A stretch of 62,500 nt of DNA from Chrysomallon squamiferum (GCA_012295275.1 CM022673.1:9575788-9638287); one strand, 5' to 3'. Shown: positions 1 through 10,588, counted from the stretch's first letter. Notes: generated from the letters alone by a model not told the origin. Translations and numbers: made by a program.

Positions 1-1313
1 TCCACGACAGCTTCGTCGACGACAACCCACTGACGGACAGCAGCGAAAAAGCCGACGAGTTGGTCGACAGCGTCGATAGCGTTCACGACGACGAGAACAA
101 TATTGACGACAACGACGTCGAAGATCCGACCGTGCCTCCCGAAAGCACGACGTCGGGAAGCACGACGACGGCATTTCTCGTCCCGGGAAGAGAATCGTCT
201 ACGGAGGAAGAGGTGGTGAGCACAGAAGCAATGCCGACGTCGACGGAGTCTTCAACCACGGAACGGCCCCTGGCCCCGGATGACGACGATGGCGAGGAAG
301 ACGATTATTCAGACGAGTTTGATTACGAGTACGAGCCCCCGAGCACCGAGACCCCCGAAAAGAATCTGACCGTCAACGAGACCGCGTTCACCGCCAACAA
401 AACCGTTCTGATCGCCACGGAAATCATGAAACTGATTACGCCGGGTGACAGAGACACGAGGAACAAAATCAGAAACATCAGCATCAACTCGACGAGGCAG
501 GTGGAGGTGATCATCACCCACAGCGCCAGCGAGGAAGTGAAAAACGTTTTAACACACGACGACACCATCCCGGTCGAGACGGACAGGGAGCTCGTGTTGA
601 GAATGGGGCCGGAGAAGGAGTACGAGGGAAACCTGTTCGTGAGTTCCGTGAACATCAGCAGGAACCTAACGATCGACTCCGTGACCGACGGCACCCCGAC
701 CACCATCGTACCCGTCATCAAAGACAGCGAGGGTGCGGAGGAAAAGGACGACAACGAAGGGACCAGCGAACCCGTTTACAAAGAGACGTCTGCCGTCTCC
801 ACGCACGTAGAGGTTAGCAAATCGTCAAACGCTGCCCCGACGGCGATGAAAACCAGCGAAAAAGCGAACGACAAAAATTCGCCCAACATTAAAGTGACGA
901 CGATTCTTAGCATCCCGCATAAACAGGAATCGAAAGAAAACGCCCAGCAGTCGGGCCCAATAAAGCAACTGCTGGAAAAATTAAAGAAGAAAAAGGTGAA
1001 AATGAAAAAGAGAATAGGACTGGTGGCTCAAATCCTCAGCAGACTTAAGAATCAACGGAAGAAGAAGGGAAAGAAGACAATCAAAATAGGAATCGGTACG
1101 TTACTCAAGAAGCTTCTGACCAAACGATTGAATTCAGGACACAAAAAAGGTAAAAAATGGACGTTTTATCTCAAAAGAAAGAAGAAAAATCACAAGAAAC
1201 ACAACTATGCCCGGGTAAAAAGAGTTGCTGAAAGTATTCTGCTCTCCAAACTGATTCACGGTGAAGATTCGCAGACCAATTCCGATTCAGGTAAAAAAAA
1301 GAATAATCAGTAG
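1..1313 (+). CDS. Gene A, 3' part: secreted-type acidic protein with a highly cationic tail (left-truncated)
   Basis: The frame with codons at 3, 6, 9 is open from the window edge to a TAG at 1311-1313, so the start lies outside. I do not recognise the family. The first two thirds are acidic and Ser/Thr-rich (ESTTSGSTTT, DDDDGEEDDYSDEFDYEYE), with N-glycosylation sequons (NLT, NET, NKT, NIS, NST, NIS, NLT), which suggests an extracellular product. From about nt 950 the composition flips to Lys/Arg-rich, with amphipathic stretches such as PIKQLLEKLKKKK, RIGLVAQILSRLKNQRKKK and IGIGTLLKKLLTKR. A furin-type ARVKR site ends at 1223, followed by 22 residues ending SDSG. A consensus donor (CAG/GTAAAA) at 1290/1291 falls in phase 1, so the last codons (KKKNNQ) may be intronic and the exon may end at 1290. 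DNA is CpG-rich up to about 900, then AT-rich. Confidence 0.75.
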   Translation, partial: HDSFVDDNPLTDSSEKADELVDSVDSVHDDENNIDDNDVEDPTVPPESTTSGSTTTAFLVPGRESSTEEEVVSTEAMPTSTESSTTERPLAPDDDDGEEDDYSDEFDYEYEPPSTETPEKNLTVNETAFTANKTVLIATEIMKLITPGDRDTRNKIRNISINSTRQVEVIITHSASEEVKNVLTHDDTIPVETDRELVLRMGPEKEYEGNLFVSSVNISRNLTIDSVTDGTPTTIVPVIKDSEGAEEKDDNEGTSEPVYKETSAVSTHVEVSKSSNAAPTAMKTSEKANDKNSPNIKVTTILSIPHKQESKENAQQSGPIKQLLEKLKKKKVKMKKRIGLVAQILSRLKNQRKKKGKKTIKIGIGTLLKKLLTKRLNSGHKKGKKWTFYLKRKKKNHKKHNYARVKRVAESILLSKLIHGEDSQTNSDSGKKKNNQ

Positions 1314-1318
1314 AAAAC

Positions 1319-1562
1319 TAAATAAATAAATAAATAAATAAAAATAAATAAATAAATAAATAAATAAAACTAACTAAATAAATAAATAAATAAAACTAAC
1401 TAAATAAATAAATAAATAAAACTAACTAAATAAATAAATAAATAAATAAATAAAACTAACTAAATAAATAAATAAATAAAACTAACTAAATAAATAAATA
1501 AATAAATAAAACTAACTAACTAAATAAATAAATAAAACTAACTAAATAAATAAATATAAATA
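1319..1562. repeat. TAAA-based minisatellite
   Basis: Tandem TAAA units are interrupted at intervals by ACTAACTAAA, giving a higher-order unit of roughly 24-34 bp. The array begins just after the gene A stop and contains dozens of AATAAA hexamers, so the poly(A) signal of gene A cannot be pinpointed. Confidence 0.95.
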
Positions 1563-1634
1563 AGTTGTCACTGATTACTTTAAATTTCAGTCGTCTGTAA
1601 CTCCGTGTACGCGGAATCATCTAGTTTATTTCAT

Positions 1635-1673
1635 TGTGTGTGCGTGTATTTGTGTGTGTGTTTGTGTGTGTGC

Positions 1674-1741
<68 letters not shown>
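1635..1741. repeat. Compound (GT)n-(GA)n microsatellite
   Basis: Imperfect GT repeats from about 1635 run directly into about 61 bp of uninterrupted GA. Confidence 0.97.
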
Positions 1742-1744
<3 letters not shown>

Positions 1745-2688
1745 TCAAGTCAGTAAAGTGTATGTATTTGCAAGTAAGTGAAGATTTACGTGTTTTTCTG
1801 TATCATGACTGAATACCGCTTATTAAATTATGTTTCAGGTTGATCAGATATATACGGGAGAAGATTGTCAAAGCTAACAGAATTACAAATATGCAGAAGA
1901 CAACACAATCTAACGAATTTTTTTTTTTAAGAAAAAGAAAAACGATATTAGAAAAAGAAAGAAAGAAAGAATAAGAAAAAATAACTAAAATAATGAAGCA
2001 ACCAGTATTAACAGAATGTGTTGCCTTTATACCACTACTTTACCAGACTTGATGCTTTTACAATTATTATTTCGAATGCTTTTCACACTTTCTTTCTCGT
2101 CTCTCTCACGTATCTTTTTAAAGGTTTATATATATATATATACATATATTTATTTATTTATGTATACTTATTTACAGAAAATTTTGACGATATTTTATGA
2201 GATATATTGTTACTGATAATACTGAATTTATTATATTTTAATATTATAAATTCATTAAGGTGTGTGTGTGTGGGGGAGATAGACTTGCTTTTTGCCAATG
2301 ACAGTTGAAAATATAAGATCAAAAAGCAGATGTTTACACGCAAAGGCAAAGAGACACTGGTCAATTTTTTGACGATTCTGGTAAAAATCTCAGAAAATGA
2401 AAGGTCGCGTTGTAATTCTCTCGTCCCAAATATCAGCAACAAAAATGATCGCGCTGTGCCAGTTCCTATTTTAGTCCATCCATGTAAATGATCCAGAGGA
2501 GATTTTCTTTTATTCTATCTTCTTATCATTAGTATTATTATTATTATTTATTTTATTTTTTTTTTTTTTTTCCTTTGTAATTTTCTTTCATTTCAGAAAA
2601 TTATATTTTAAAACTGAGAAACTGAAAAAGATGTTTAGGTTATTAACATGAATGCCTTCGGTCAGCTCTTCAGATCTCTCTCCCAAAC

Positions 2689-2719
<31 letters not shown>

Positions 2720-2735
2720 AAGAAGAAGAAGAAGA
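2689..2735. repeat. Poly(A) followed by GAA repeats
   Basis: About 29 A followed by a short GAA array. Internal A-runs like this are common here and cannot be read as a retrocopy tail without a body. Confidence 0.9.
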
Positions 2736-4087
2736 AAGATGCGGTATAGTAAAAAAAAAAAAATCAAGTGGTACTTAACATTATTATTCATGGATCAGCG
2801 TTGGTTTGCGCCTCTATTACACACATTAACGGACGACTGCGCGTCTTGAAAGAAGTGTCAGATATTGAGGTCGTGGTGATATTAATTGAATTTAACATAG
2901 CAGTCTTGACATTTGACTTGACTCTATGTTTATGAAACGCCGTGGTCCGTTTTAATATAAAAATGACACCCACAGTTGGTCAGTAACCATACTAGTTAAC
3001 AACGAAATCCCCAAAGTGTCGTCTGCACTAGCTGCTGGGCCTGACTACCCTAGAGGTTTCGACCATTACTGCAAAGAAAGCCAGACTTGTCTGTCTGTTT
3101 TGGTTATGCAGAGACAGACTCCACTCTGAGCGATGAACAACTGAGCGTTCACTTGTTTAACGTTTGACAATTTAAGCGATAGTTTCGAGCGTTTTGCTTT
3201 GTATGGACGTTCTTCATAGAACAGTGTCAACGACAAGCACTCAGATTGCGCCCCTCTGCAAACATCTAAAACCAATACATAGACGTACAATAATAGAAAC
3301 TGCTATGTAGCGCCCAGGTCACGTGCCATACCTGCCGTACCTTAGATACGCAATTGTTTATACGTAACCAGTACTTCCACCTAAATACCATTATATAGTC
3401 CATTCGAAATCTCTCGTTGGTTCAAAATGTCTGACGTAAATTCATCGACCCATACGATAATGGAAAAACATGCTAAAATTGGAACTGGTATAAGAACGTG
3501 ATTACTAACAGCGCCATTGTGAGTAAGTGGAAAATTATCAAGGTTAAATATAGATTCTCTCATTAAATTATAGCGTAAAGAATTCCTGGTTTAATCATCC
3601 AAGATAATAAAGTAAGGGTAATCGGAAAGAATGGTAAAATATTCAGCATTTTTTGCATTTTACATATTTTAAGGGAATAATCGTAAGGGAAATTGTATAA
3701 CATAACGTTTCTTCTTTTTCATTCAAGATTCTGTGTAACTATGTCACTGCTTTATTAAAAGCCTGAGAGAGAAAAATGTAATTGTAATTTCAAACTTTTA
3801 TATATTTATAATAAACTTGTGAACTATGCAATAAAAGTGATAATTTTTTACAGATATTTCACACTGATATTTTTATTTATTTATTTATTTTTAAACATAA
3901 TGAATTCAGAGGTTAACTCGTTCTCGGCTTGGCCTTGAATTATTTCCCATTTCTGCCATCTAAATACAGGTACCGAGCCATTTAACTGGATATACACTGG
4001 CTACTTTTGAATCCAAAAGTCCGGATCACCTGCAGTCCCAAGCTTCCAGCGTAAATAGTTCTGTACCTGTGCACAAAAAAAAATAAA

Positions 4088-4090
<3 letters not shown>

Positions 4091-4120
<30 letters not shown>
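4091..4120. repeat. Poly(A) tract
   Basis: Thirty A, preceded by AAATAAAATA. Confidence 0.9.
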
Positions 4121-4122
<2 letters not shown>

Positions 4123-4495
4123 AAAACGAAATGGTTTAAAAGAACATTTATCCACTGATTTTTTTGAATTTCATATTTAATAATATTAAAAATTTTAACA
4201 GGATGAGATAAAATGTTATGAATATTTTTTTTTACCTCAGTCTATTAATCTAAAGTTACAGGAAACCGAGTGTTTCTGATACAGCGGTCGTGTAGGGAGT
4301 GATAGGATGCAAGTTCTATCCTTCTTGCTGCGCCTTTGGAGCTAACTTCAGATAAAGCTAATGCAATGTTACTGGATATATAAAGTCTTGGATAATACCT
4401 TAACTCTATGTTGAAATGAATTATAAATGATGATTTGTTACTAAATATTAAGAACAGTGTTTTGTTTAATGACGATAGGTTTTCTATTATGTAAC

Positions 4496-4521
4496 AAAAA
4501 AAAAAAAAAAAAAATTATAAA

Positions 4522-4587
<66 letters not shown>

Positions 4588-4600
4588 TAAATAAACAAAA

Positions 4601-4632
<32 letters not shown>

Positions 4633-4650
4633 TAATAAATAAATAAACAG
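4496..4650. repeat. A / AAAT / AAT compound microsatellite
   Basis: A homopolymer is followed by AAAT units and then AAT units with a few interruptions. Confidence 0.95.
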
Positions 4651-5330
4651 TGAGTACAAATTACCAAAACGATACGAAAAAAAAAAATTTTACTATGAAG
4701 TTTTTAATTATAATCTTATAAGGTAATATAGTCAAGCAATGATTTAAAGCGTTATAAATTCATTTCTATTAATAACTGAATTTTCGTTTATTATGTAGAT
4801 ATTTTAGATTAATAATAAATAATTCCTTAATTCGAAAGCTTTAATCGCTCTAATAGTATAAAGCTAAATTTCTTAATACCCCATCATTTTCGCGAAATAA
4901 ACAAATTCAAAAACATAACTCCCTGTTATCGAATATATTTTACGGCATGCAGAAAATTACATTCTTTATCACTACGAATTTACAACTCACAAAAGGTTGA
5001 TAGTAGGGTCAGTCTTGTTCTGTGCTGTGATTGGTCCATTTTCTAGTTCAGCCCGTGCACCTCGACAGATTCATCCTAACTTATGTTATTTTTATTTCAT
5101 TTATAAACGAATGTGTATATTAGTAAATAAAAGACTTCTTGCTACTCTCACTTTGGCAGCGGTTGTGTCTTTTATACGTAATTAAACATAAACTGTATTC
5201 ATTGTAGCAAAAATAAAATCTTACAACTTCAAGCCCGACGAAGTTATCTCCTCTTGTGTATTTACGCCATTTAATCGTAATAATAATATTTATTTATTTA
5301 TTTTACCTATTTTTCTGTCTACATGTATAA

Positions 5331-5332
<2 letters not shown>

Positions 5333-5372
<40 letters not shown>
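5333..5372. repeat. Poly(T) tract of 40
   Basis: Forty consecutive T; length in the assembly is likely approximate. Confidence 0.95.
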
Positions 5373-5377
<5 letters not shown>

Positions 5378-5840
5378 CTACATATTTACTCTGAAATTTA
5401 CTTCAGATAAATTAGGAATTAGTTTCAATATAGTGTATATTTGCGAAACAAAGAATTAATAATAATAAATAATAAGGCCAAATTTAATTCTGTTTTAATA
5501 AATTTCATCTTGAGTACAAAAAATATTAAAGAAATTTGTAAAAATAATAATAATAAGAGGTCACTCAGTAATAACTGAACAGTGCACTAACTATAAACCG
5601 CCCATATTTCCAAATATACTGCTAGATGCTTAGATTAAACAGAAATTAAACGTCTGAATAAAATACATTATTATGATTTATATAAATTTATTAATAAACG
5701 CTAAATCAATAAAATCAAAATATTAATTTTTAAAATATTAAATGTAAATATATGAATTTCAAAATATTAACTTTAAAAATATTAAATGTAAATTAATGAA
5801 TTATTAATTACCGGTTCTAGTTTTACCCGGTATAACCTTA

Positions 5841-5857
5841 CGGACAGTAAGTGTCCG
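5841..5857. promoter_or_regulatory. Small palindrome upstream of gene B
   Basis: CGGACA, 5-nt spacer, TGTCCG is a perfect 6-bp inverted repeat in a G+C-richer patch (5810-5880) about 180 bp before the gene B start codon. A regulatory role is only suggested by position; it could be chance. Confidence 0.2.
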
Positions 5858-6030
5858 GAAAATCGATCGTGTGTATCTGTATTTGCATTTCCTAGGAAAA
5901 TTGACGTAATAAAAACTTTACGTCATAATCATTTTGTATGGTAATACAGCAACAAGAAAGTATTTCTCTCTTCATAAGTTCATTCGATATAAGTCGATAA
6001 CCAAATTTTCCGATTTGAAAAAAGGGTGAA

Positions 6031-6120
6031 ATGATACTTATATACCTGTTTGCAGCATTTCTTTTGTTAAAGCACATCTTTGGAAGACCTATGACTAGTA
6101 TTAGTAAAATTTCTCATCAA
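6031..6120 (+). CDS. Gene B exon 1: signal peptide
   Basis: ATG at 6031 has a purine at -3 and an in-frame TGA at 6016-6018, which fixes it as the first start in this frame. The exon encodes MILIYLFAAFLLLKHIFG, a hydrophobic leader with a plausible cleavage after Gly18, then RPMTSISKISHQ. It ends precisely at a strong donor (CAA/GTAAGT), phase 0. Confidence 0.85.
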
Positions 6121-6539
6121 GTAAGTATTTAGTAATTTATAAAAATGATTTTTTTGAGGCTATCAATATAATACTCACATAATGAATGAAGAAATCGGAT
6201 CGCTACTATAATTACATCCACTTCTAAAAAAATAAATTAAAACTTAAAATTTTAAAATTAAAATAAATAAATAAATAATTAATTAATTAAAAATACAGTT
6301 GGTATTCATGGCAGATTATTTCCCTTTAACAACACACAAAAAACAAAACAACACTAAACAGCATCATCATCAATGGTAATACTTATTATTTATGTATTTT
6401 ATTTATTATTATTATTAATAATTTTATTTATTTATTATTATTATTTTTTATTATTACTTTTTTATTTATTAACATTATTTTATTTTATTTTATTTCATTT
6501 TATTATTTTTTTAAATTTTACTTAATTTTTTTTTCACAG

Positions 6540-6576
6540 AATTATAGTGATTCAAAGTTTTCTACGATTCAAAATA
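6540..6576 (+). CDS. Gene B exon 2: 37-nt microexon
   Basis: It sits between a long pyrimidine tract ending TTCACAG and a GTAAGT donor. Phase 0 in and phase 1 out exactly match exons 1 and 3. It encodes NYSDSKFSTIQN plus one base and includes an N-Y-S sequon. Skipping it would not preserve frame, because a phase-0 end would meet a phase-1 acceptor. Confidence 0.75.
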
Positions 6577-6809
6577 GTAAGTACTTAATCAGTTAATTGA
6601 AGAAAAAAAAAATATATATATATATAATTTGTTTATTCTTTTTATCTTTTTAAACCAACTTTCTTGTCCGTACAAACACATATACATGCATGTCGATATC
6701 ATATACATACATACTTGTACACATCTATACAAACACATGCATCACACACATACAAAGATATATTAAACAAAATTTTATTTGTAATTAATTTTTTACTGAT
6801 TTGACACAG

Positions 6810-8063
6810 ATATGAGCCACAATGATAAAAATTTACCTGATCCTGTAGATCCGATGCACAAGATCTTTAACGAAATCATTCACAGCTTAAATACTCCACG
6901 ACAATATCAAAACGATAATGTTGAAAAGAATGTTAAAGAAAATGGCTTCGAATTACTACATCACCTTTACAGATCAGTTCCACTCAGTGAACAGAAACAG
7001 TTTTCTGCTCTGAATCAGATTTTAAATATCGACAGTAAAATAGCTGAAACTCATCCTGCAGAAGTAGATAATAGTCTTGAGCCAGATCTAGAAGAGAATC
7101 GTAAAGAGATTTTGGAAGAACACCCTACATCAAACAAAACAGATTACAAGAAATCACAGCAGGAACCGTTTGACAATGACAATGAATATCTCTTTTCAGC
7201 TCTGGACTCGGAATCAAAAGCTGGTGAAGACGTAATTGTAAATGTTCTTGGCGTAGATGCTGTAGAGGCCGATGTTTCTGACCACAAAGAACACGCGAAG
7301 GAATTCGATGATGAACAAAATGATGACACTTACAATAAGCCTGGTGAAAGAGAAAATGATTTTGAAAATAAAGATGAGGTGACAAATTGGTTTAGTGGTA
7401 ATATTTTACTACTGAATTCTGATATTAACTTTGCTGAAGAAAAGGAAAACCAAGACAAAATGAAAAGAACAGATACTGAGGAAAAAGAACATCTCAAGGA
7501 ACATTACAAAAGCAATCCTGATTTAAGCGAACGATTCACTGATCACATGGAAATTTCAAAGAGCAAACACAGTAAAAACCAAAAAATAAATAAAATTTTG
7601 CAAATATTACATAGTACACAGATAAACAAAAAAATCAGTAAAACAATAGAAAATGTTTTGGAACAAATCAAAATAAAATCTTTTACTAAAGCCAGTTATC
7701 TTACAGGAACAAAACCCTTCATCAGTGCTACCAAGCATGACAAAAGTAATTACAATAAATCTTTTACGGAAAATGTTAGAAGTTTTTCTCGTAAGAATGA
7801 AGCTAAGAAGGATAGTGTTAGAATTTTAGAAGATGTAAATACAAATCGCTATAACGGCGATGTATTAAGAAAGAAACGAGATGAAGAGGGGTATCTTAAC
7901 GATTACGAAGATGACAGTTTCAATGAAGATTATTTTGTAGCTTTTGGTGATGAACCAGATGACAAAGTGGTACAAGTGGATGCAGAAACACCAGAGTATG
8001 ATGCAGAGTTTTATAACAGCGCAGAAACAGCTTTGGAACAACTTGAATACCATTCAAATTCAG
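6810..8063 (+). CDS. Gene B exon 3: acidic, lysine-rich disordered region with RKKR site
   Basis: Acceptor TTGACACAG at 6801-6809 and donor CAG/GTAATA at 8063/8064, phase 1 on both sides. The 417 full codons are dominated by Asp, Glu, Lys, Asn and Ser, with sequons NKT and NKS. An Ile/Leu/Lys stretch (KINKILQILHS, ISKTIENVLEQIKIK) lies at about nt 7585-7680, and LRKKR ends at 7879. An internal ATG is present at the first full codon (6812), but the upstream signal-peptide exon makes it an unlikely start. The phase 1-1 symmetry would allow the exon to be skipped in frame only between phase-1 neighbours. Confidence 0.85.
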
Positions 8064-8291
8064 GTAATAAGCAGATTTTTCTTAAACTCTGACTTTTGTT
8101 ATTATTATTATTATTATTATTGTTATTTTTTACTGATTTTTTAAAATGTATTTATTAAGACTCTAATGATCACCTGTCACTATATAGTTGTGGTGTTCAC
8201 GCATACGCGCACATACAAGAGGCCGCTAAATTTTAAAAGTTTGAGAGTTTTCAATTAAATATGCTTCAAATAACCGTTACTTGGAAATGTA

Positions 8292-8292
<1 letters not shown>

Positions 8293-8367
<75 letters not shown>
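8293..8367. repeat. (AAT)n-(AC)n microsatellite in gene B intron 3
   Basis: About 15 AAT units followed by about 14 AC units. Confidence 0.97.
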
Positions 8368-8369
<2 letters not shown>

Positions 8370-8505
8370 TATCTTAAGATTTGAGATAATAATAATATTT
8401 TAAAATAACATAAAACAATAACTTGGAACAATAACATTTATAAAAGGTATTCATTAGTTCATTCTGTCACTGGTGCATTTCATGTTTTGGTATTTAACCT
8501 TTCAG

Positions 8506-8650
8506 GCTATGCAGACTGGACTGAATGGGAGGACTGCAGTGTGACGTGTGGCACGGGTCACAGACAGAGATTCAGAAAATGTGTTCATTACGATTTCTGT
8601 AGTTCTGGCAACCTAGAAATGAAACACTGTCATATGGAACAGTGTAGATG

Positions 8651-8651
<1 letters not shown>
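8506..8651 (+). CDS. Gene B exon 4: terminal thrombospondin type-1 repeat
   Basis: Acceptor ACCTTTCAG ends at 8505; phase 1; stop TGA 8649-8651. It encodes YADWTEWEDCSVTCGTGHR, then RFRKC and four more residue blocks with C-C-C spacing, ending EQCR. Six Cys (predicted 471, 475, 486, 492, 502, 507), W-x-x-W (465, 468) and the C-S-x-T-C-G core are all present, so it is a full, short group-1 TSP1 repeat. Family knowledge: W465 fits the C-mannosylation motif and T474 the O-fucosylation motif (CxxTCxxG-type). Confidence 0.93.
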
Positions 8652-8701
<50 letters not shown>

Positions 8702-8719
8702 ACTAATAGTAATAATAAT

Positions 8720-8725
8720 AATAAA
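8720..8725 (+). terminator. Candidate poly(A) signal of gene B
   Basis: AATAAA 69 bp after the stop codon, at the end of an AAT array. Another AATAAA lies at 9149-9154. Which is used cannot be told. Confidence 0.3.
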
Positions 8726-9029
8726 GGTTTGCTGCAATGCAAAATACTGATGAAAATTTGTATTGCATTTGCTGCAGAAAACATAAGATTAGACGGTATA
8801 TTGGTGATTCACTGAAATATGATGGAATTTGTACTACAAAAATTATAATCATGACGATTTATAAATTTGTTTATTCATGGTCTGAACTGAACTAGCCGAG
8901 AAAATGAATTCGATTAATTTAAGTATAAATTTGTCAACATTCTAAACTAGTTAATTATGGTTTTGAGTGAGGATTAAGAATGAAATATTTTGTTTATTTA
9001 TAGCTTAACTGTTTACGTTGAACCTTTAC

Positions 9030-9031
<2 letters not shown>

Positions 9032-9084
<53 letters not shown>

Positions 9085-9094
9085 TATTATTATA
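9032..9094. repeat. (AAT)n microsatellite
   Basis: About 20 AAT units ending in TTATTATTA, so the end can fold back on itself. Confidence 0.95.
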
Positions 9095-9426
9095 CAATGT
9101 ATTAGTAAAGAATATGGTTCATTTAATCTAGTATATGTATATATATGAAATAAATTTATTTTTCATAATTGTTGTTATTTGTTCATTTATTTGTTTAAAA
9201 CTTCATTCATATTATAACTGTAATTTTATTTTATATTTTATATATAATATATCATTTTATTATTATTTTTTTTTTTATTATTTCGCGGAAATTCATATTT
9301 AGATTATAAACTTTTTTATTCAAATGGCATTATACATTATGCAGGTTTATCCTGCGAAGGTTAGAATGCCGATTTCTTTGTCGCAAAAGCAAAATATCTC
9401 TTAAATAATAATAATGTATTTGTTAC

Positions 9427-9429
<3 letters not shown>

Positions 9430-9472
<43 letters not shown>
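9430..9472. repeat. (CA)21 microsatellite
   Basis: Uninterrupted CA dinucleotides. Confidence 0.97.
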
Positions 9473-9473
<1 letters not shown>

Positions 9474-9902
9474 CAAAATAATCTTCATTGATATAATATT
9501 CTGTTTTCCAAATTTATAGTGAAGACTATCTCTTTTTAAATATGGTGGCATGCTAAGTGAATAAATAAAATGGCAAAACAGCTAATTAATACTTGCATAT
9601 TTTGAAAGCTATGGTTACAATCATAATAAACGTTTATAAAAATTTAAGATAATTAGGCTTAATTCATTTATCAGTTACATTTTAAGCTTAAACAGACTTA
9701 CTGAAATTCGTATCTATACAAAACTGTGCTTCTAAAATATATATATATAGGTTATATGTATATATATATATATATAATCTGTCAATGACTTTTAGTCATA
9801 AAACTGTTGTAAAGTATTTTAGCCATCAGCTTTACGAAACGTAGCTTACCTAAAGGGACGTAATTCCTACGTGTAAAGTGATGTTAGCGATAGATTGTTC
9901 CC

Positions 9903-9935
<33 letters not shown>

Positions 9936-10095
9936 CACGATAACAATACTCCACTGCACGTTTTATTTTCTCCAAATGGTCAGAGCTGTTCCCCATATAT
10001 TATCATTCGTATTCGTATTCGTTTAACTCCAAAAATATATTCTTTACGCAGATTCCGTAAGACAAGGAACAATTTATTTTATTTTATTAATTATA

Positions 10096-10129
<34 letters not shown>

Positions 10130-10588
10130 TTTATCTTCTTTTTTTTTTAACAGTATTTCGCTAACAGTAAAATCTGCCAAACGTTTTATTTTAAATATAG
10201 TGGTTTAAAATAACTACAGTGTGTCAGAGAGACTGGTTATCACTCAGCAGTTACAGCACAAATATCAGGTGTCATACGTCGTATATGTCATATATAAATT
10301 GTCCTTAGGGGACACCTTTAGCATAGTTTCCAGTTGAGGTTAGGTTAGTTTTTGAAATTCCTTGGTATATGTCGTCATGTTCCCGTGAATATGCATGCCT
10401 GCACCAGATTTCTTCTCATATCACACTTATATGTGAAATATATATTTGACATAGAATAACATTTAATAAAGAATACAAATAAAATAAAATGTCGTTATAT
10501 GTTCATTTATTCATTCAGCTGAAATTTTGTTTTAAAAGAAAATCTTGCTTTTCATAACTGTTAATTTTGAAACATAATGATAATTTTC

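Larger units (their letters stand above)
1314..6030. other. Interval between gene A and gene B
   Basis: This holds the TAAA minisatellite, a GT/GA array, A and T homopolymers and otherwise AT-rich unique sequence. The block 2790-3420 is noticeably richer in G+C than its surroundings but has no frame I would call coding. I searched it for a TSP1-like exon to follow gene A (phase-1 acceptor, W-x-x-W, spaced Cys) and found none. It could be intergenic, or a long intron if A and B are one locus. Confidence 0.6.
6031..8651 (+). other. Gene B: complete four-exon gene for a secreted precursor ending in one TSP1 domain
   Basis: CDS join 6031-6120, 6540-6576, 6810-8063, 8506-8651; 1527 nt, 508 residues; introns of 419, 233 and 442 bp in phases 0, 1, 1. 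All junctions are GT-AG and every phase agrees. Order: signal peptide (about 1-18), acidic and lysine-rich disordered region (about 31-395), furin-type RKKR at about 396-399, a very acidic linker (DEEGYLNDYEDDSFNEDYF), then a TSP1 repeat (about 465-507). Seen: motifs and splice sites. Known: group-1 TSP1 repeats carry six Cys in three disulfides and often bind matrix or glycosaminoglycans. Inferred: secretion, and cleavage releasing an acidic-TSP1 fragment of about 109 residues. I do not recognise an orthologue. Gene A upstream has a similar layout. Confidence 0.85.

Noticed and set aside
1591-1785. Phase-1 acceptor (TTTCAG at 1585-1590) after gene A that would give a frame starting VVCNSVYAESSS
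   Set aside because: The frame runs straight through the GT/GA microsatellite (Cys-Val and Arg-Glu repeats) before stopping; implausible as protein and without TSP1 features.
2790-3420. G+C-richer block with minus-strand frames of 61 and 74 codons
   Set aside because: No domain, start context or splice sites; composition alone is not evidence of a gene.
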